Positions 25,578 to 38,904 of a stretch of 64,000 nt of DNA are shown piece after piece. Source of the DNA: Lasioglossum baleicum (lineage: Eukaryota > Arthropoda > Insecta > Hymenoptera > Halictidae); the NCBI RefSeq assembly GCF_051020765.1, contig NW_027469574.1:34912-98911 (forward strand), in the 5' to 3' direction. The first letter of the stretch is position 1. The number at the start of each line of letters is the position of its first letter. Position numbers and translations under genes: made by a program. A model generated the notes under the pieces. That model was not told where the DNA came from and did not search any database. It was given only the letters and a program-made list of their open reading frames with translations.

Positions 25578-28500
25578 TTCTATGATAGTGAAAGTCAAAC
25601 CAGTTACTCCACAAGTAAATCCATTTAATATTATTGGATTTTTACACCATACCTCCGGGTATAAGTAAAGTGCAGAGTCAAACTGATGTAGAACATTACG
25701 AATTGGTATAGAGTCAAACTGTTTACCGACGACCTCACCGTCCGAGGATGCCTGTAGTGATTGGCTAGTTTAGTGTTCATCGGAAAAAATTAGTAGTCAT
25801 TTTGGCACACGGACACCTTAGTTTCATGTATCATTAGGACGATCGAGAGACAAACGGTGCGGAAACGTTACCACATTCTTCGAGACTCTTGCTAAATCAA
25901 TCAATACACCTACCCCGACATTCCGTAGGTCAAACCAGATAATCCGACCGTCAATCCGCTGTACAGTATTGGCAATAGGCCGCTAAATTCAAGCTATGTA
26001 TATTGAAGTAGAGGGTCAAATCGTCGGAGAATATTGCCAATTGGTGTAGAGTCTTTCTTATTGCCGAAAACATACCCTCCCTAGAATCTAAGAAGCTGTA
26101 ACCAGTGTCGTGCTTAGTGCTCACGGAAACAAGTGAGTAGACATTATAGCAGAAGCACACTATATTTTCAAATATGAATTAGACGAGAGAGGGTCATGCC
26201 CATCGAGAACGTTGCTACCATCTGCAAGAGACGAACGGCTACGTAAGTAGCTTCACCTACCTTGCGATTCCGAGAATCATGCCACGTATTACTGAAGTAA
26301 ATCCACTGTACACTATTGACAATGGACTCCATAATTGACGGATTCAATATTAGAACAGACGGTCAAATCTTTTCAGAATGTTACCAGTTGGTATAATGTC
26401 AAACGTTTTACCGAAAGCCTTAATGTCGGAGAAGATAACACGCCGTATCGAGAGTACATCTTCGTCTATAGTGAAACACATCAGTACAAGTGTTAGTGAC
26501 GGCACCATAAATTCATATACGCATTAGAACATCGAGCGTCAGATCGCTCGAGAACGTAGCCACCTCTGCAAGGCACGAACGGCTGAGTGAAGTGCTTTAC
26601 CTGTCCCGAGATTCCAAAAGCCAAACTAGGTGTTCAGGGAGTAAATCGTCTGAACAGTATAGGCAATAGACATCTAATATCACGCTTCGAATATTACAAT
26701 AGAACGTCACACCGTTAGATAACGTTACCAATTGCTATAAAGTCAAACGTTTTAGCGAAGACGCTACCTTCCGCGAACATCACCCGTTTCCTCGAGAGTA
26801 CAGCTTCGTGTTTAGGGACACACATTAGTATACAACTTATTGACGGAACCTTAAATTGATGTACAAATTAGAATGTAGATGACCAATCCGTTTGAGAACG
26901 TTACCACCCACTCTGAGAGTCGAACGGTTAATTCTATAGGTTCACCTCTCCTGTGATTCCTAGAGTCAAATCAGGTAATCCGTGAGTAAGTCGGCTGAAT
27001 TTTATTGGCAACTGGCATCGTAATTCACGGTATGAATATTAATGTAGAGAGTCAAATCGACTAAGAACATTACCAATGCGCATAATGTCATACCTTTTAC
27101 CGAATACCATATCCTCCGAGAATCCAACCCGGTGTAGCGTGTGTCGTGCTTAATGTACACGAAGCAAAATCTGAGATATTTTAACGGCCGAGCACCGCAT
27201 GTTTGTGTGCAAACATCAATATCGGAGGCCAAAGCGTTCGAGAAACTTACCACCTGTTGTGTCCGACGACCGGCTATGTGAATTGCTTCACGCATCCAGT
27301 GATTCCGAGAATCAAACCAATACATCCGCTGAACAGTATTGGCAATACACACGTTAATTCACGGTATGAAGTTAAAGAAGACAGTCAACACGGAGGAGAA
27401 CATTACCAATTGGTATAAAGTCGTAACTTTTACCCAATACCTTTACTTCCGAGAGTCGGACCCGCTGCAGCGATAGTCTTCCGTAGTTTTTACAGTCATA
27501 AATGAGTAATCATTTTAGCAGGCGGAAACCTTATTATCATGTATGAATAGAAAAATTGACAGTAAAACCGTTCGAGAACGATCCCACCTTCTTAGACAGA
27601 CGAAAGGCTAAATCAATATTTTCACCTGCCCTGTGATTGCAAGGGTCAGACCATGTATTCTCGGAGTCAATGCACAGCCCATTATAGCCGTCGGACACAT
27701 TAGTTCACGGAATGAATAATAAAGTAGGACGTCAAACCTATGAAGAACGTTACCTATTGATATAGTGTCAAACCTATACCGAAGGCCTTAACGGCCTTAA
27801 AATCCTAACCCGTTGTTTAGAGTGTCTGGCTTATTGATCACGGAAACAAATTGGTACCCAGTTTAGCAAACGGAGTCCTTATTTTTATGTATGACTATGT
27901 ATATCAAGAGTTAAACTGCTGTAGAACGTTATCACCACCTATTTCAGTCGATCGGTTGAGTCAGTAGTGCCACGTATCCTGTAATTCCGCTAGTCAAGCG
28001 GAGTATTCCGGTAGTGAATCCGCTGAACAGTTTAACAATAGACACCTTAAGTCACGGTTTCAATGATAAAGGACAGAGTATAAACCTTGAAGAACGTTAC
28101 CCGTATAATCATTATATCCGTATAATGACAAAAGTCCTGTCGCAGGCATTACCTTTCGATAACCTAACACTGCGTATTGAGAGTATAACTTCGTGTTCAG
28201 AGATCCAAAATTAGTGTTCATTGTAATGACAGACATCTTAATTTTATGTATATATGAGAAGATCGGTGCGCAAACCGTTCCAGAAAGTTAGCACCTTCTT
28301 TGTGAAATCGCATATCTAACACAATAGCTTCACCTATCCTATGCTTCCGGGAGTCTAACGCGGTATATCAGAAGTCTATCCGCTGAACAGTAATGGCAGT
28401 GGACACCTTAATTCACGTTCTGACTATTAAAGTAGAACGTGAATCCACTTGGGATTGTTAGCAGCTGGTATTAAGCCGAAAACTTTACCGAAGGCGTTAC

Positions 28501-31500
28501 CTTCCGCGAACTTCACCGGCTTCATTGAGAGTATAACTCGGTGTTCAGCGAATGAAATTAGTATTCATTTCAGTGACGGGCACCTTAACTTCATTTATGA
28601 ATTAGAACTTCGAATGTGATACCTTTCGAGAACGTTACCCCCTTCTGTGATATTCGAACAGCTAAGTCAGTGGCTTCAGATATCCTGCGTCTCCGACAGT
28701 CATAGCAGATATTCCTGGAGTAAGTCCACGGAACAGCATTGGCAAAGGACACCTTAATTCATGGTTTGAATATTAAAGTTTGCCGTCAAACTGTTTGAGA
28801 ACGCTACCAATTCGTATAAATCCATTCCATTTACCGAATGTCTTACCTTGGGGGAATATAACCCGCTGCATTGGGAGTATAACTTCGTGTTCAGAGAAGC
28901 AAGTTAGTATACAGTTTAGTGACGAGCACCTCAAGTTCATGAATGAAAGTGATGATCGAGTGTCAAACATTTCGAGCCAGTTACCACCTTCTTGGAGAGT
29001 CCAGCAGCTAAGCCAATCGCTTCACCTATCCTGTTTTCCCGACAGACAAACCTGGTACTCCGGGAGTCCATCCGCTGAACAGTCTTGCCAATACACAGCT
29101 TATTTCACGGAATGAATATTACAGCAGAGCATCAAACCGTTGCAGAGCTTTACCTATTCATATAGAGTCAAACCTTCTACGGACGACCTTACCTTCCGTG
29201 ACGCATACCCGTTGTATCGAAAGTATAACTACGTGTTCGGAGAAGAAATTAATATTCATTTCAGTGACGGACACCTTAATTTCGTGTATGATTAAAAGTT
29301 CGAGGTTCAATCCGTTCGAGAAGGTTAGCACCTTCTGTGAGAGCCTATCGGCTAAGTCAATAAGATCTCCTACTCCGTGATTCCGAGAGTCAAACCAGGT
29401 ATTCCGGAAGTAAATCTGTTTACAGTATTGGCAATTGACACCTATATTCTTGGCATGGGTATTAAAGTAGGGAGTGAAATCGTCGGAGAATGATGCGTAT
29501 CGGCTTAGAGTCAAATTCTTAACGAAGGCGTTATCTCTCGGGAAGATAACCCGCTGTATCGAGAGTATAATTTCGTGTTCAGGGAAGCAAATTCATATAC
29601 ACCTTAGTGAGGAGCACCTTCGTTTCATGCACGATTTAGAAGATCGAGTGTCAAACCGCATAAGAACGTTGCCATCATATGTGAGAGACGAACGGCTATG
29701 TCAATAGCTACACATACCTTGTGGATCCCAAGATTAAACCAGATATTCCGGGAGTAAACGGCCTGTACAGTCTTGGCCAGAGAGAACACAATTCACGGTG
29801 TAAATATTAAAGCTGGCCGTCAAGCCGTTGTAGAACATTACCCATACGTGTAGGGTCAAAATCCATTCACAATGTCCTACCCTCCGAAAAACTAACCCAC
29901 TGTATCGGGAGTATAACACCGTGTTCAGAGGCACGCACTAGTATACATTTACTGACGAGCACCATAATTTCGTGCCTGAATTGGAAGATCGACGCTCAAA
30001 CCGCCCGACAACGTTGCCACCTTCTGAGAGACAAACGGCTAAGTCAATAACTTCACCCATCCTCCGATTCCGAGAGTCACACCAGCTGTCCTGAGAGTAT
30101 ATCCGCTGAAAGGTATGGCAGTAGGCACCGTAATTCTGGGTATGAATATCAAAGTACTGAGTCAAGCCGTTGAAGAACGTTACATGTCGGTATAGAGTAA
30201 AACCTTTTATCGACGGTCGTACCTTCATAGAAACTAACACGCTCTATCGAGAGAATTCTTTCGTGTTCACTAAAACAAATTAGTACACATTTGATTGACG
30301 GCCGCTTTAATTTCACATATGTATTAGAAAATCGAAATTCGAACCGTTAAAGAACATTACCACCTTGTTTGATATTCGAACGCCTAAGTCAATAGCATCA
30401 CCTATCCTGGGATTCGGAGAATCGAACCAGGTATTCCGAGGGTAAGTCGGCTGAAGGGTCTTGGCAATAGACACCTGAATTTCCGGTTTGAATGTTCAAT
30501 TAGAGCGTAAAGACGCCTAAGAGCGATTAACTGAAATCCATGTCCTCAGAAAGATACCCCGCTGCATCGAGAGTATTATGTAGTGTTCAGAGATTCATAT
30601 TAGTATACATTTTAGTTACGAGAACCTTTATTTCGAGTAAGAATTTGAAGATCGAGGGCTAAACCGATCGAGAACGTTGCAAACTTCTGCGAGAGTCGAA
30701 CCGCTAAGTCAATAGTTCCACGTATCCTGCGATTTCAAGAGTCAAGCCACGTATTCCGGTAGTAATTCCGCTTTACAGCATTGGCATTTGGTACCCTAAT
30801 TCGCGGAGATAACATTAAGATTGTTCATCACACCGCGTGAGACCGTTAATAATTGCCATAAAGTCAAACGTTTCACAGAATGCCCTACCGTCAGAGTAGC
30901 AAACCAGCAGTATCGAGAGAATAGCTACGTGGTTAGGGAAACACATGAGAGTACATTTTAGTGTCGAGCATCTTTATTTGATGCATGAAATAGAAGGTCG
31001 AGCGCCAAACGGTCAGAGATCGTTAACACCTCTTTTGAGAGTCGCCTGGCTAAGGCCAAAGCTTCACCGATCTTGTGATTCCGATAGTCAAACTAGGTAT
31101 TTCGGGGGTAAGTCCGCTGAACTGTATACGCAGTAGTATTGGCAATGTACACACTCAAACTCTTGCAGAAGGATACATATTCGTAGAGAATCTAACTCTG
31201 GAACGTTGCCACCATCTGAGAGAGACGAACAGCTAAGTCAATAGCTTCAGTTATTATGCGGGTTCCGAGAGTCAAACAGGTACCTCGGGAGAGAATCCGC
31301 TGAACAGTATTGGCAGTAGGCACCGTAATTCACGATGTGAATATTAAAGTAGAGAGTCAAACCGTTTGAGTGCGTTACCAATTGGAATATGGACGAAGGC
31401 CATACCTTCCAAGAACCTATCCCGATGTAGCGAATGTCATGCTTAGAGCACACGTAAACAAATTTGTAGACATTTTAGCAGACGGACAGCTCTTCCTCAC

Positions 31501-34285
31501 GTTTCAATAGCAAAATCGAAAGTTGAACAGTTGGAGAACGATCCCACCTTCCTTGAAAGATCACATCTAAATCACTATCTACACCTATCCTGTGATTGCG
31601 AGAGTCAGGCACCGTATTCTAGGAGTAAATGCGCTGAACAATATTGACAATAGACACATTAATTCGCGGGATGAATATTACAGTAGTGCGTCAAACCGTG
31701 TGAGAACGTTATAAATTGCTATAAATACTACCGACGGCCGTAGCTCTCGCGAACCTCACAAGAGTCATCGAGAGTATAAGTTCGTGTTCAGAGGATCATG
31801 TTCGTATTCATTTCAGTGACTGTCACCTTATCTTCATGTATGAACTAGAATATCGATGGTCAGACTGTTCTGGAACGTTCACACCGTCTTTGAGAGTCGA
31901 AGGAATAAGACAATAGATCCACCTATCATGCGATTCCGAGAATCAAAGTAGTCCTGGAGTAAGTCCGCTTAACATTATTAGTAATAGACACCTTAATCCA
32001 CGGTTTGCATCCTAAATAAGATCGTCAATTCGATTGAGAACTCAACGAATTGCTGTAAAGTCAAACGTTTTACCGATGACCTTACCCTCTGAAAAACTTA
32101 CCCGCTGTATCGAGAGTATAACTTCGTGTTCAGAGAAGGAAATTAGTATTCATTTCAGTAACAGGTACTTTATCTTCATGTACTAATTAGAAGATCGATT
32201 GTGAAACTGTTCGAGAACGTTATCAACATACTTAGGAGTGGAATGGCTATGTCAATAGCTTGACTTACCCTGTGATTCGGAGGGGCAATCCAGGTTTTCC
32301 GGATGCGAATCCACTCAACACTATGGGAAACAGGCACCTTAATTCACGGTTAGAGTATTAAAGCAGGCAGTCAAGCCATTTTGGAACATTACCTATTCGG
32401 GTAGTGTTAAATGTTTTACAGAATGCCATAACCTCAGAAGAACTGACCTCATTTATCCAGAGTGTAACACCGCGTTCAGAGGTACGAGCTGTTATTCAAT
32501 TTAGTAACGAGCACCTTAATTGCATGCAAGAATTAGAAGATCGAGGGTCAAACCTATCGGGAAAGTTACCACCATCTTTGAAATTCAAACGGCTAAGTCA
32601 ATAACTTAATACATTCTGTGAATCAGAAAGTGGAACGAGATATTCCGGGAGTAAATGCGCTCTACAGTATTGCCAGAAGACAACATAAATCGCGGATTGG
32701 AAATTAAAATGGAGCGTCACACCCTGTGAGAACGTTACTTATTGCTATAAAGTCAAACGTTTTACCGATGACCATACCCTCGTAAAAATTAACCGGCTTG
32801 AACAGGAGTATAACTTCGTGTTCAGATAAAGAAATTTGTATTCATTTCAGTGACGGGCATAATAATGTGAAGTATGAAATGGAAGATCGAGTGTCAGACC
32901 ATTCGAGAACGTTGCCAACATTTTTGAGAATCGAACGTCTAGGTCAATAGCTTCACTTATCCTGTGAGTCCGAGAACCACACCAGGTAATCCGATGGTAA
33001 ATACGTTGGCGAGTACAAACAGTGGACATGTCAATTCACGGTTAGAATATTAAAGTACACAGTCCAACCTTTGTAAAACTTTGCATATTGGTATAATGAC
33101 AAAAGTTTGACCAAAGTCCTTACCCTCCGAGGACCTAATCCGCGATATCGCGAGTATAACTACGTAATCAGAGATACAAATTAGTATACATTTTAGTAAC
33201 TGGCACCTTAACTTCACGTATGAGTTAGAAGATCAATTGTCATACTCTTCGAGATCAGGATAGCTTCACCTATCCTGTAATTCCGCGAGTCGACACCGGA
33301 ATCTAACGAGTAAATCCGTTGAACAGTTTTGGCAATTGACACCTTAATTCAAGGTATGAGTATTTATGTAGGGAGTCAAACGGTTGGAGAACATTACCAA
33401 TTCCAATAGAGTCATGCCTATTTTGAATAACTTACCTTCCGATAACAATCCAGGTGTAGCGAGCGTCCTGCTTAATGTAAACAGAAACAGATTAGTAGGC
33501 ATTTTAGGGGACGGACATCACATGCTTGTGTACAAATATCAACATCGTGAGTCAAAGCGTTCGAGAACGTTACCACCTTCTTCGCGATTCGTGCGGCTAA
33601 GCCAATAGCTTCACACATCCTGTGATTCGGAAAGTCAAACCAGGTATTGCGGGAGTGAATCAGCAGTACAGTATTAGCAATAGAAACCTTATTTCACAGT
33701 TTGAATATTATAATTGGGCTTCAAACAGTTTGTGAACGATTTCGATTGTTGTAAGGTCAAACGCTTTACAGAAGGCCGTACCATCTGTGAACCTCACCCG
33801 CTTCGTGGGGAGTATAATATCGTGTTCAGAGGATCATACTAATGTAGAGTTTAGTGACAGGCACCTTAGTTTCATGAATGAATTAGAAGATCGAGTGTAA
33901 ATCCGCATAACGTTATCAACCTCTTTGCAAGTCGGAAACCTACGTCAAAAGCTGCAGCTATCCTGCGATTGCGAGATGAAGATCAGATATTCCAGGAGTA
34001 AATTCGCTGAACAGTATTCGCAATAAACACCTCAACTCGCTGTATGAATATTAAAGTACAGAATCAAACCGCTGGAGAGCGTTACCTGTTGATATATCGT
34101 TATGCTCCTCAGAAGATATCCTACCTTCCGAGAACATAACCCGATGTATCGTGGGTATAACTTCGGGTTCAGGGAACAAATTAGCAGACGTTTTAGTAGA
34201 TAGACACCTTAACCTCGTATATGAATTAGAAGATCGAGCATCAAACTGTTCGAGATCGTTACCACCTCCTCGGAGAGTCGAACCT
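25578..34285 (-). repeat. Satellite array, minus orientation, block 4 (longest minus block)
   Basis: About 25 units lie in reverse. Irregularities include a chimeric shortened unit at about 31130-31200. A deletion near 33250-33257 creates a perfect hairpin (33257-33276, arms AGGATAG and CTATCCT around CTTCAC). The unit at about 27300-27600 shares unusual variants with one at about 47630-47930. The block ends near 34285, where minus text GAGAGTCGAACC runs into plus text TTGGTTTAAC. Confidence 0.92.
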
Positions 34286-37047
34286 TGGTTTAACTTTCTA
34301 CTACAATCATCAAACCGTGAACTGAGGAGTCTATTGCCCACACTGATCAGCGGATTTACTACAGGATTACATGGCTTGTCTCTCTGAATCACAGGATAGG
34401 GGAAGCTATTGACTAAGCCGTTCGCCTCTCACAGATGGTGGAAAGGTTCTCGAACCGTTCGTCTGTCGATCTTCTTACCCATAAATGAATATATGGTGCC
34501 CGTCACTAAAATGTACACTCATTTGATACACTGAACTGGATATTATAGCCACGATACTGCGCCTTATGTTTTCGGATTGTGAGGTATGCGAAGAAGAGTA
34601 TGACGTAATACCAATTGGTAACATTCTCAAACGGTTTGACTATCTACGTTGATATCCATTCCGTGAATTAAGGTGTGTATTGCCAATACTCTTCTGCGGA
34701 ATTACTTGTTAAATACCAGGGGTGACTCACGGAATCACAGGTTTGGTGAAGCTATTGACTTCGCTGTTCGATTCTCAAAGATGGTGGTAGAGTTCTCGAA
34801 CTGTTTGACACATCAATGTTCTAATTCATACTTGAAATTACGCTTCCCGTTACTGACATGAAAACTAATTTGCTTCTCGAAGAACGAAGTTATACTGTCA
34901 ATACTGCGGGATAGGTTGTCGAACAGTAAGGCCGTTCGCAAGAATGCCGACCATACATGAACTGAAAATGTTCACAGACCGCCCGACTGCCTACCTTAAT
35001 ATTCATGCCGCTTGATTCAGCACCATTATTGCCAACGCTGTTGAGATGATTTGCTCCTGGAATTCCCGGCTTGACTCTCAGAATCACATGGTAGGTAAAG
35101 CTATTGACTTGGCCGTTCGACTCTTAGCGAAGGTGGCGCCATTCTCGAACGGTTTGTCACTCTCTTTTGATATTTGTACACAAATATGTTCTGTAGGACT
35201 TCACAGAACTATACTCATTTGGCTCCGTGAATAATAAGTAAGACACCCACTAGAGCGGAATAGGTTCTCCTAAGGAAAGGTATTCGGAAAAATGAGTAAT
35301 TTTGTTCGAATACGAAATGTTCTCCGACGGTTTGACTCCGTACAATAATATTCATATCGTGAATTAGGGTGTCAATTGCCAATACTTGTAAACGGATTTA
35401 TTCCGCATTACCTGATATGACTCTCGGAATCGCAGGATAGGTATAGCTATTGACATAGCCGTTCGAACTTCAAAGAGGGCGGTAAATATCTCGAACTCCT
35501 TGACACACGTTCTTCTAATTCATGCATAACGTTAAGGTGCCCGTCACTATAATGTTCACAAATTTGCTTCTCGGAACACGAAGTAATACGCTCAATATGG
35601 CGGGTTACCTTCTCGGAAGGTATGGCCTGCGGTAATGAGTTAGACTGTATACAAATAGGTAACGTTCTAGAACGGTATGGCCGTCAATATGACAGTCAAT
35701 GACAATGTCTGTTACCAATACTTTTGAGCGGATTTAATCCCGTAATAGCTGGTGACTTTCGGTATCACGGGGTAGTTGATGTTATTGACTTAGCCGATCA
35801 ACAGTCAAAGATGGTGGTATCATTAGCCATCGTTTTGTCCCCTGTGCTACTAATTTATACATGGATTTAGTGTAGCTGCCACGTAAGTCTCTACTAATTA
35901 TCTTCTCAGAATACGTGGTAATACCCTCGATGCAGCGTGTTGTCTTTTCTGAAGGAAAGGCCTTCGGTAAAAAACTTGACCCTATACCAATAAGTATCGT
36001 ACAACAACGGTTTGACTCTGCATTATATAATATATACCGTGAATTTGGTTGCTTAATGTCAGTAAGGTACTGCGGATTTACTCGAGGAATGTCTGATTTG
36101 ACTCTCGGAATCATAGAATAGGTGGAGCTATTGGCATAGCCGTTCGTTTCTCAAAGTAGGAGGTAACGTTCTAAAACGGTTGGACCCTCGGTCTTCTAAG
36201 CCATCATGAAATTATGACGCCCATTTCTAAAATGTATACTAATGCGTTTCTCTGAATGCGAAGCTATACACTACATACAGCGGCTTGGCATAGCGGATGG
36301 TAAGGCCTCCAATAAAGCGGATGTGTTCATACCAATTTGTAACGATCTACAACGGTTCGTCACTGCAATTTAATATTTATACAGTCAATTAAGGTGTCTT
36401 CTGCCATTACAGATCAGCGCATATACCCCAGGGATACCTGGACTACGATTAGGAATCACAGGATAGGTTATGTTATTGACAAAGCTGTGCGATTAGCAAA
36501 GAAGGTGGTACCGTTCTCGAAAGGTTAGACGCTAGAATTTGCAATACATACATGAAAATGAGCTGTCCGTCTGGCATAACATCTACTCATTTAATTGCGT
36601 AACCACTGAGCAATACACTTCCTACAGCGGGATAGGCTTCTCGGAAAATATGGTCTTCGGTAAAAAGGTTGACTCTGTACGAATACGTAACGTTCTACAA
36701 TGATTTGATACTCTACTTTAATATTCAAAACGTTAATTAAGGCGACAAAGCCAATACTCGTCAGCGGATTTACGTCTGGAATTGCAGATTTTGCTCTCGG
36801 CGTCACATGATATGTAACGCTATAGACTTAGCAGTCCGACTCTAAAAGAAGGTGGTACCGATCTGGAAGAGTTTGGCACTCGTCCTTCTAATTCATAAAT
36901 GAAATTAAGGTGACGTCAGTAAATTGCATACTAATGTGTATCCCTAAACACGTAGCTATACTCCCGATACGGCGGGTTAGCTTCGCTGGCGGTAAGACAT
37001 TCGGTAAAACGTTCGACTTTACACCAACTGGAAACGTTCTCGCACAA
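34286..37047 (+). repeat. Satellite array, plus orientation, block 5
   Basis: About eight units. The block begins inside a B half at GGTTTAACTTTCTACTAC and ends at the start of a B half, GAAACGTTCTCGCACAACGG, where it joins reversed A text. The two orientations share ACGG at the join, so the exact breakpoint cannot be placed more closely than a few bases. Confidence 0.91.
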
Positions 37048-38904
37048 CGGGCTCGTTAACTTCATGTATTGATTAGAGCATCGATGGTCAAACCGGTCGA
37101 GAACGTTACCGCCAGCTTTCATAGTCGAACGCATATATCAGTAGCACCGCCGTGCAGTATTTCAGAAATCCGAACCAGGTAATCCCAGAGTAAATCCGCT
37201 GAAGAGTTTTGGCAATGGACACCTTTATTCACGGTTTGAATATTGCAGTAGAGCGCCAAACAATTTGAGAGCGTTAACAACTGGTATAAAGTGAAACGTC
37301 TAACCGAAGGCCTTACCTTCCGCGACCCATTTCCCCTGTATCGAGAAACTAAGTTCGTGTTCAGAGAATGAAATTAGTGGTCATTTCAGTAACCTTCTCC
37401 TAAGCTTCATGTATGAATTAGAAGATCGAATGTCAAACCGCCCGAGAACGTTGTCACCTACTGTGAGTGTGGAACGGTTATGTCAATAGCTTCACCCATA
37501 CTGCGATTCCAAGAGTCATACCAGGTATCCTGGGAGTAAATCAGCTGAATAGTATTGGTAATATGCACCTGATGTCACGGTTTGAATCTTAAAATAGAGC
37601 GTTAAACTGTTGTAAATCATTGCGAACTGGTGTAGGGACAAACTTCTTACGGAATGCCTTGCCCTCCAAGAAACTATCCAGCTGTATCCAGAGTATAACA
37701 CCGTGCTCAGAGGGACGAATTAGTATTCATTTTAGTGTACGGCAACTTATTTTTAATTATGAATTGGATGCTCGAGCGTCAAACCGTTCGAGAATATTAC
37801 ATCATTCTTTGAGATAAGAACGACTAAGTCAACAGCTTCATGCATCCTGTTATTCAGAGATGTCAAACCAGGTATTTCGGATGTAAATCCGCTGACCAAT
37901 ATTGGTAATAGACATCTTAATTCACTGCTCGAATATTAAAGTACAAAGTCAAACGGTTGTAGAACATTACCTATTCTCATAGATTCAAACATTTTACCGA
38001 GGGCATTACCTTCCAATCAACCTATTACGCTGTAGCGAGTATCCTTTTTAATGTTCACGGAAACGAATTGGTACATATTTCAGCAGACGGACACCTCATT
38101 TTTATGCATAAATGTCAAAATCGATAGTCAATCCGTTACAAATTGTTACAACCCTCTATGAGAGTTGGACGGCTATGTCTATAGCTTCTCTAATCCTGTC
38201 ATGCCGTAAGTCAAACGAGATATTCCGGTAGTGAATCCACTGTTCAGCATAGGCAACGACCCCAGATTTAATGTTATGCATATTAAAGTAGGGAGTCAAA
38301 GCGTTGGAGAACACTACTAATTGGTATATGGTACTTCTTTTTGCCGAACACGTATCCTTCCTAGAACATATCCCGCAATAGCAAGAGTCATGCCTAATGC
38401 ATACGGAAACAAATTTGTAGACATTATTGCAAAAACGCACCATATTTTCATATCTGAATTAGAATATCGAGTGTCAAATCGTTCCAGACCGTTCCCACCT
38501 TCTTTGGGACTGGAACGACTAACTCAATAGCTTCACCTATCCTGTGATTCCGATAGTCATATCTGGCATTCCTGGAGTTCCAATGATGGCGAGAGTCAAG
38601 CTTGTCATTCCAGGAGTAAATGCGCTATGCAGTGTTGGCAATAGACACCTCTAGTCAGGTTTTGAATAATAACGTAGAGCGTCAATCCGTATGAGAACGC
38701 TAGAAATTGTTACAAAGACAAGACGTCTCACTGAAGTCCATACCCTCCGTAGGAACAACGTGCTGCCCCGTGAGCATAACATGGTGTTCATAGTATCAAA
38801 TTAGTATACATTTTAGTGACGGGCACATTAATATCATATATGAATTAGAAGATCCAGCGTCAAACCATTCGAGAACATTACCTCCTTTTTTGAGAATCGA
38901 ACTT
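37048..38904 (-). repeat. Satellite array, minus orientation, block 6 (shortest block)
   Basis: About five units in reverse. Near 38552-38615 part of a B half is duplicated in tandem (see the separate entry). The block ends after GAGAATCGAACTTC, followed at about 38905-38917 by short text of uncertain origin and then plus text TACTCCCGGAATACC. Confidence 0.91.
38552..38615 (-). repeat. Local tandem duplication inside a B half-unit
   Basis: The words GATAGTCATATCTGGCATTC and GAGAGTCAAGCTTGTCATTC, each followed by a form of CTGGAGT or CAGGAGT, lie about 39 bases apart. Normal units have this text only once. This is a slippage-type duplication that has since diverged. Confidence 0.75.
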
